9,334 bases of DNA. It comes from RGIG8748 sp045578205. GTDB taxonomy: Bacteria > Bacillota > Clostridia > UMGS1810. Location: the NCBI GenBank assembly GCA_045578205.1, contig JAZNJU010000021.1, positions 1 to 9,334 on the forward strand, read 5' to 3'. This document shows, one piece after another, positions 5,789 to 9,334 of this stretch; within the stretch, counting starts at the first letter, position 1; the number at the start of each line of letters is the position of its first letter. The translations under genes and the position numbers were made by a program. The notes under the pieces are model-generated. The model searched no databases. It had not been told where the DNA came from and saw nothing but the letters and a program-made list of their open reading frames with translations.

Positions 5789-6433
5789 ATGGAATTAACA
5801 GAAATCAAAGGCACAGTGTTTGGCTACAGTAAGAAGGGTGTTTGTCAGTATGTAAGCGAATTAAATGACATTCACGCAACCGAACTTGTTGCCCAGAAAC
5901 AAAAGTTTGAAAAGAGCATACAAAACTACAATTCACAACTTAAGACCGTTTGCGAAGAAAACAGCAAGTTGTCCGAGATGGTGAAAAGTCTCAGTGAAGA
6001 ACTTTCCGCTGTCAAAGAGAAACTTTCCGTGTCCGATGCTCAAAACGAGGCTCTCACACGTGATTATGACATTCTTTCAAAGGAAACAGAAGATCTGCGT
6101 GCAAAGAGCGATGTTATAAGCACCGCCATTATTAATGCAGAAAAATGCGCAACATCTATGATAAACGATGCAAACATCCGTGCAAAAGATATGATTGATG
6201 AAGCACAGGTCAAGGTTGAGGACGAGGTTAAACGTCTCAATACTGCAAAAACATACATTTCCGAAGTTAGAGATGCAGTGGAAGAAACTCTAAAGAAAAT
6301 TGATGCGGAACTTGGAGACATCGAAAACGACATCGCAGTGAAAGTTGATGAAGTTTCTCCCTCAGAGAGCAAAAAAAGTTCTGTAAAGGAAAAGTTCGGA
6401 CTTCTTGAAAAGACATTATTTAAAAGAGCATAA
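5789..6433 (+). CDS. DivIVA-like coiled-coil protein
   Basis: The protein has 214 residues. The N-terminus (EIKGTVFGYSKKGVCQYVSELN, about 5-26) resembles the DivIVA/GpsB lipid-binding head, with its G-Y-x-x-x-x-V-x-x-Y pattern. It is followed by a long, highly charged heptad-like region (about 28-105 and 120-185) that should form a coiled coil. The last 20 residues are basic (KEKFGLLEKTLFKRA). DivIVA-family proteins gather at curved membrane at septa and poles and recruit division or wall-synthesis partners. Whether this one does so is inference: the head is divergent and it is not located next to ylm/sep genes. GGAGA at 5775-5779 precedes ATG 5789. The perfect promoter just upstream suggests an abundant protein. 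Confidence 0.72.
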   Translation: MELTEIKGTVFGYSKKGVCQYVSELNDIHATELVAQKQKFEKSIQNYNSQLKTVCEENSKLSEMVKSLSEELSAVKEKLSVSDAQNEALTRDYDILSKETEDLRAKSDVISTAIINAEKCATSMINDANIRAKDMIDEAQVKVEDEVKRLNTAKTYISEVRDAVEETLKKIDAELGDIENDIAVKVDEVSPSESKKSSVKEKFGLLEKTLFKRA

Positions 6434-6438
6434 TCGCT

Positions 6439-6469
6439 TGCCCCTTTGTCATATTGTGATGGAGGGGCA
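6439..6469 (+). other. 13-bp hairpin before the metY-type gene, not a terminator
   Basis: Arms 6439-6451 and 6457-6469 pair over 13 positions, with a GC-rich base (TGCCCCT with AGGGGCA), three G-U pairs and a loop of five (TATTG). It is followed by GTGTTAAAAAGG, so it has no T-run and should not stop transcription in either direction. It may protect or process mRNA between the coiled-coil gene and the sulfhydrylase gene, or bind a regulator. Confidence 0.6.
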
Positions 6470-6491
6470 GTGTTAAAAAGGAGAGATAACA

Positions 6492-7757
6492 ATGAAAATT
6501 GAAACACAATGCCTGCATGAGGGTTACGAGCCCGGCAACGGCGAAACCAATGTTCTTCCCATATATCAGAGCACTACATATGCCTATGATTCCTCGGAAC
6601 ACATCGGCAAACTTTTTGACCTTACGGAAGCAGGTCACATGTACTCCAGAATATCCAATCCCACAGTAGAAGCGGTGGAAAATAAAATTGCGGCAATGGA
6701 GGGCGGTGTAGGAGCGCTTTGCACAACTTCCGGTCAGGCGGCATCCCTCATTTCACTTTTGAACATATTGAAATCCGGCGACCACTTCATCAGCGCGGGC
6801 ACGATATACGGCGGAACAATAAATCTTTTTGCCGTTACTTTAAAGAGATTTGGCATAGATATGACATTTGTCGATGCTGATCTTCCTCTGGAAGAACTCC
6901 AGAAGTATGTAAAACCAAACACCAAAGCGGTGTTTGGCGAAACCATTGCAAACCCTGCACTTTCCGTGCTGGATATAGAAAAGTTTGCAAAACTTGCGCA
7001 CAACAACAAATGTCCTCTTATCGTGGATAATACTTTTGCCACACCATTTCTTTGCAGACCCTTTGAATTCGGTGCGGACATTGTTATTCACTCTACAACA
7101 AAATATCTGGACGGCCACGCACTCCAGGTTGGCGGTGTCATAGTAGACAGCGGTAAATTCGATTGGACAAACGGCAACTATCCCGAAATGACAGAACCCG
7201 ACGAAAGTTATCACGGTGTTGTTTACACAAGAGATTTCGGAAATGCCGCCTACATAACAAAGGCGAGAGTACAACTTATGAGAGACCTCGGTGTGTATCC
7301 CTCTGCCCATGCGGCTTGGCTTCTTAATCTGGGAATAGAAACTCTCCATGTACGTATGGAAAGGCATTGTGAAAATGCTCTCAAGTGTGCAGAGTTTTTG
7401 AAAAATCATCCCAAGGTTGATTTTGTAAATTATCCCGGTCTTTCCGACGACAAATACAATGAACTTGCTAAGAAATATCTGCCCAAGGGCACCTGCGGTG
7501 TAATTGCCCTCTCTATAAAGGGTACAAGAGAAAATGCCGTTAAGTTTATAGACAGCCTCAAAATTGCCCGCAACCTCGTTCACGTTGCCGACATAAGAAC
7601 TTGCGTTCTTCACCCTGCAAGTTCCACTCATCGCCAACTCACCGATGAGCAACTCGTAAACTGCGGAATCACTCCCGGTCTGGTGAGACTTTCCGTGGGG
7701 CTTGAGAACGTGGACGATATAATCGAAGATTTGAAACAAGCACTCGAATGTGTATAA
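6492..7757 (+). CDS. metY: O-acetylhomoserine sulfhydrylase (MetY type, Cys/Met metabolism PLP enzyme)
   Basis: The protein has 421 residues, close to the usual 425-430 of MetY. The family uses pyridoxal phosphate; MetY makes homocysteine from O-acetylhomoserine and sulfide in methionine synthesis. The N-terminus (ETQCLHEGYEP, then LPIYQSTTY) and MYSRISNPT (50-58) are typical. The PLP lysine is K204 in HSTTKYLDGHA, the cofactor-ring aspartate is D179 in VDNTFATPF, and TSGQAA is at 79-84. The AGTIYGGTINLF block and the LGVYPSAHAAWLLNLGIETL block point to MetY rather than MetB or MetC. AGGAGA at 6479-6484 lies 7 bases before the ATG. No SAM riboswitch or T-box fits in the 58-base leader. It is probably co-transcribed with the coiled-coil gene. 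O-acetylserine or O-succinylhomoserine as substrate cannot be excluded. Confidence 0.93.
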   Translation: MKIETQCLHEGYEPGNGETNVLPIYQSTTYAYDSSEHIGKLFDLTEAGHMYSRISNPTVEAVENKIAAMEGGVGALCTTSGQAASLISLLNILKSGDHFISAGTIYGGTINLFAVTLKRFGIDMTFVDADLPLEELQKYVKPNTKAVFGETIANPALSVLDIEKFAKLAHNNKCPLIVDNTFATPFLCRPFEFGADIVIHSTTKYLDGHALQVGGVIVDSGKFDWTNGNYPEMTEPDESYHGVVYTRDFGNAAYITKARVQLMRDLGVYPSAHAAWLLNLGIETLHVRMERHCENALKCAEFLKNHPKVDFVNYPGLSDDKYNELAKKYLPKGTCGVIALSIKGTRENAVKFIDSLKIARNLVHVADIRTCVLHPASSTHRQLTDEQLVNCGITPGLVRLSVGLENVDDIIEDLKQALECV

Positions 7758-7765
7758 CAGCAATG

Positions 7766-7797
7766 AAAAGGAAATTTCGCAGAAATTTCCTTTTTTT
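7766..7797 (+). terminator. Intrinsic terminator after the metY-type gene
   Basis: GGAAATTTC (7770-7778) pairs perfectly with GAAATTTCC (7782-7790) around a GCA loop, followed by seven Ts (7791-7797). The stem extends by A-T pairs into 7766-7769. The A-run on its left could also make it work on the opposite strand. Confidence 0.9.
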
Positions 7798-7834
7798 GTG
7801 CTTTTTTTACAAAAAACTATTGAAAAGCACAAAA
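7794..7834. repeat. 12-bp inverted repeat overlapping terminator T-run and the uraA -35 box
   Basis: TTTTGTGCTTTT (7794-7805) and AAAAGCACAAAA (7823-7834) are exact reverse complements with 17 bases between. The left arm takes the end of the terminator T-run; the right arm overlaps the -35 hexamer of the next promoter. Confidence 0.6.
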
Positions 7835-7848
7835 TATTGTGGTAAAAT
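7820..7848 (+). promoter_or_regulatory. Sigma-A-type promoter of the uracil permease gene
   Basis: TTGAAA (7820-7825) and TAAAAT (7843-7848) are five-of-six matches each, with a 17-base spacer. The start would fall near 7855, leaving a leader of about 28 bases, too short for a PyrR-type attenuator. Confidence 0.78.
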
Positions 7849-7882
7849 TCGAATAACTAATAATATTCCGGAGGGATAAAAA

Positions 7883-9235
7883 ATGAAAATGATTTATGGT
7901 GTGGAAGACAAACCGAAATTCGGGCAACTTATCATTTTTGCAATTCAGCAACTTCTTGCAATAATGACTGCTACCCTTGTAGTTCCGGTTATCGTAGGCA
8001 ATGGCATGAGTTCAGCGGCTGCTCTTTTTGGTGCAGGATTAGGTACGTTGGTATATGTACTTTTCACCAAGAAGAAAAGCCCTGTTTTTCTAGGTTCATC
8101 CTTTGCATTCATAGGCTCAATGGCTGCTGCATTTGCAGGCGCTGTATCCGTTCAGGCAGGATTTGCAGGTATCATAATCGGTGCTATATTTGCAGGTTTG
8201 GTATATGTTGTTATAGCCGCTGTCGTTAAAGTAGCAGGTGTTAACTGGATAGATAGACTCATGCCTGCAACAGTTATAGGGCCTATCGTTGCTATAATCG
8301 GTCTTTCTCTTGCAGGAAATGCAATAGGCGATATGACAAAGGGAAGCGTTCCCAATGTTGTGGCATCACCTCTTGTAACCGTTCTTTGCGGTGTAATTAC
8401 TCTTTTGGTAACAATCATTTCTTCGACATACGGAAAGAAGATGGGCAAACTCATTCCCTTTATCTTTGGTATTCTCGGAGGTTATGCAGCCTGTGCAATA
8501 TTCACCGCTATAGGCTATGCAATGGATGTTGACGCTCTCAAAATACTCAACACAGCACCTTTTGCGGCACTTCTTACAGACGGCAAAGTAACATTTGAAA
8601 CGTTCCTTTCTGTTCCTGATTTTACTTTCTTAACAGCGCTCAAGGGTGTTAAGGAAATCGACGCGGCATATATCGGCTCCGTTGCTGTAGCATATGTTCC
8701 CGTTGCGTTTGTTGTTTTTGCAGAGCATCTTGCAGACCACAAGAATATATCTTCAATCATTGAAAAAGACCTCTTAAAGGACCCCGGTCTTCACAGAACT
8801 CTCCTTGGCGACGGTGTGGGTTCCATAGTAGGTGCTTTGTTTGGCGGTTGCCCCAATACCACATACGGTGAATCCGTAGGTTGTGTTGCTATTACAAAAA
8901 ATGCTTCCGTATATACAATCATAACTGCGGCAATACTTGCTATTGTAATATCTTTTGTATCACCCTTTATAGCATTCGTAAATTCCATACCCTCCTGCGT
9001 AATGGGCGGCGTGTGTATGGCTCTGTACGGTTTCATTGCCGTATCCGGTCTCAAGATGGTACAAAAGGTAGATTTGAACCTGAACAAGAATTTGTTCGTT
9101 GTATCTACAATTCTTATTGCCGGTATAGGCGGTCTCACCCTCACATTCGGAAAGATAACATTAACTTCTGTTGCCTGCGCACTCATACTTGGTATAATAG
9201 TAAACCTTGCAGTATCAAAAGCACAGGAACAGTAA
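7883..9235 (+). CDS. uraA: Uracil permease (UraA/PyrP, NCS2 family)
   Basis: The protein has 450 residues and is very hydrophobic, with the roughly 14 membrane segments expected of the NCS2 family. Uracil enters with protons. Diagnostic sequences: PVFLGSSFAFIG (67-78); AEHLADHKN with E281; DLLKDPGLHRTLLGDG (296-311); PNTTYGES with E330. E281 and E330 correspond in sequence context and spacing to the two substrate-binding glutamates of E. coli UraA (E241 and E290). It is somewhat longer than UraA, with extra residues around 210-260. GGAGGG at 7870-7875 lies 7 bases before ATG 7883. It is followed 15 bases later by upp, a natural partner that converts imported uracil to UMP; this pairing supports uracil over xanthine as the substrate. 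Confidence 0.95.
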   Translation: MKMIYGVEDKPKFGQLIIFAIQQLLAIMTATLVVPVIVGNGMSSAAALFGAGLGTLVYVLFTKKKSPVFLGSSFAFIGSMAAAFAGAVSVQAGFAGIIIGAIFAGLVYVVIAAVVKVAGVNWIDRLMPATVIGPIVAIIGLSLAGNAIGDMTKGSVPNVVASPLVTVLCGVITLLVTIISSTYGKKMGKLIPFIFGILGGYAACAIFTAIGYAMDVDALKILNTAPFAALLTDGKVTFETFLSVPDFTFLTALKGVKEIDAAYIGSVAVAYVPVAFVVFAEHLADHKNISSIIEKDLLKDPGLHRTLLGDGVGSIVGALFGGCPNTTYGESVGCVAITKNASVYTIITAAILAIVISFVSPFIAFVNSIPSCVMGGVCMALYGFIAVSGLKMVQKVDLNLNKNLFVVSTILIAGIGGLTLTFGKITLTSVACALILGIIVNLAVSKAQEQ

Positions 9236-9250
9236 TCAGGAGCGCATCAT

Positions 9251-9334
9251 ATGAAAAATGTAACAATCTTTGACCATCCTCTTATTCAGCACAAAACTAC
9301 CATATTGAGGCAGAAAGACACTCCCAATAAGGAG
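9251..9334 (+). CDS. upp: Uracil phosphoribosyltransferase, N-terminal 28 residues, cut by window edge
   Basis: The frame is open from ATG 9251 to the end of the window, with AGGAG at 9238-9242 (8 bases upstream). The start of the protein holds DHPLIQHKTTILRQKDT, which matches the conserved N-terminal block of Upp (HPL-x-x-HK...R-x-x-x-T). The enzyme makes UMP from uracil and phosphoribosyl diphosphate. Placement right after a uracil permease gene fits a uracil salvage operon. Only about an eighth of the usual protein (about 209 residues) is visible. Confidence 0.92.
   Translation, partial: MKNVTIFDHPLIQHKTTILRQKDTPNKE

Noticed and set aside
6446..6475. TTGTCA as a -35 box for the metY-type gene
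   Set aside because: No acceptable -10 box lies 16-18 bases downstream, and the sequence is part of the 13-bp hairpin.
6840..7832. A 330-codon open frame on the minus strand opposite the metY-type gene
   Set aside because: It is Cys/Phe-rich with no domain features and mirrors a strongly recognised + strand gene, so it is a shadow frame.

Overview
The window looks like a chromosomal segment of an anaerobic, low-to-moderate GC member of the Clostridia (Bacillota). Evidence: every gene reads on the + strand with purine-rich AGGAG-type ribosome binding sites; promoters are TTGACA/TATAAT-like; the ispA-dxs-tlyA order is one known from Clostridia and Bacilli. No mobile element, CRISPR array, tRNA or rRNA is visible. 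The species cannot be named from this sequence.

Region 1 (1-5724) is one long unidirectional cluster. It opens with the 3' end of a polyprenyl diphosphate synthase gene (ispA-type). A gene-free stretch of about 700 bases follows, and it is not empty: its two ends form a perfect 9-bp closing helix (225-233 with 878-886) around many strong hairpins. It lies between ispA and a gene for a small, roughly four-pass membrane protein, which is followed by dxs. This is the hallmark locus of the OLE RNA (Ornate Large Extremophilic RNA) and its membrane partner OapA. The membrane protein carries the D-x-x-x-D motif (DVIGD) expected of OapA. After dxs come tlyA, radC and a DUF2156 gene, packed with gaps or overlaps of a few bases.

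Region 2 (5728-7797) starts with a perfect consensus sigma-A-type promoter 3 bases after the DUF2156 stop. It drives a DivIVA-like coiled-coil gene and probably, through a strong 13-bp hairpin that is not a terminator, a MetY-type O-acetylhomoserine sulfhydrylase gene. A clear intrinsic terminator closes the unit.

Region 3 (7820-9334) is a uracil salvage unit. Its own promoter drives a UraA-type uracil permease gene and the start of upp (uracil phosphoribosyltransferase), which runs off the window.

How the parts fit: IspA and Dxs act in isoprenoid precursor synthesis. OLE and OapA form a membrane-associated ribonucleoprotein linked in Bacillus halodurans to cold, short-chain alcohol and magnesium tolerance. 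The most notable content is therefore the OLE-OapA ribonucleoprotein locus. Its two isoprenoid enzymes also look divergent: Dxs has substitutions at the positions expected to hold the substrate phosphate, and the IspA C-terminus is shortened after its second Asp-rich motif.
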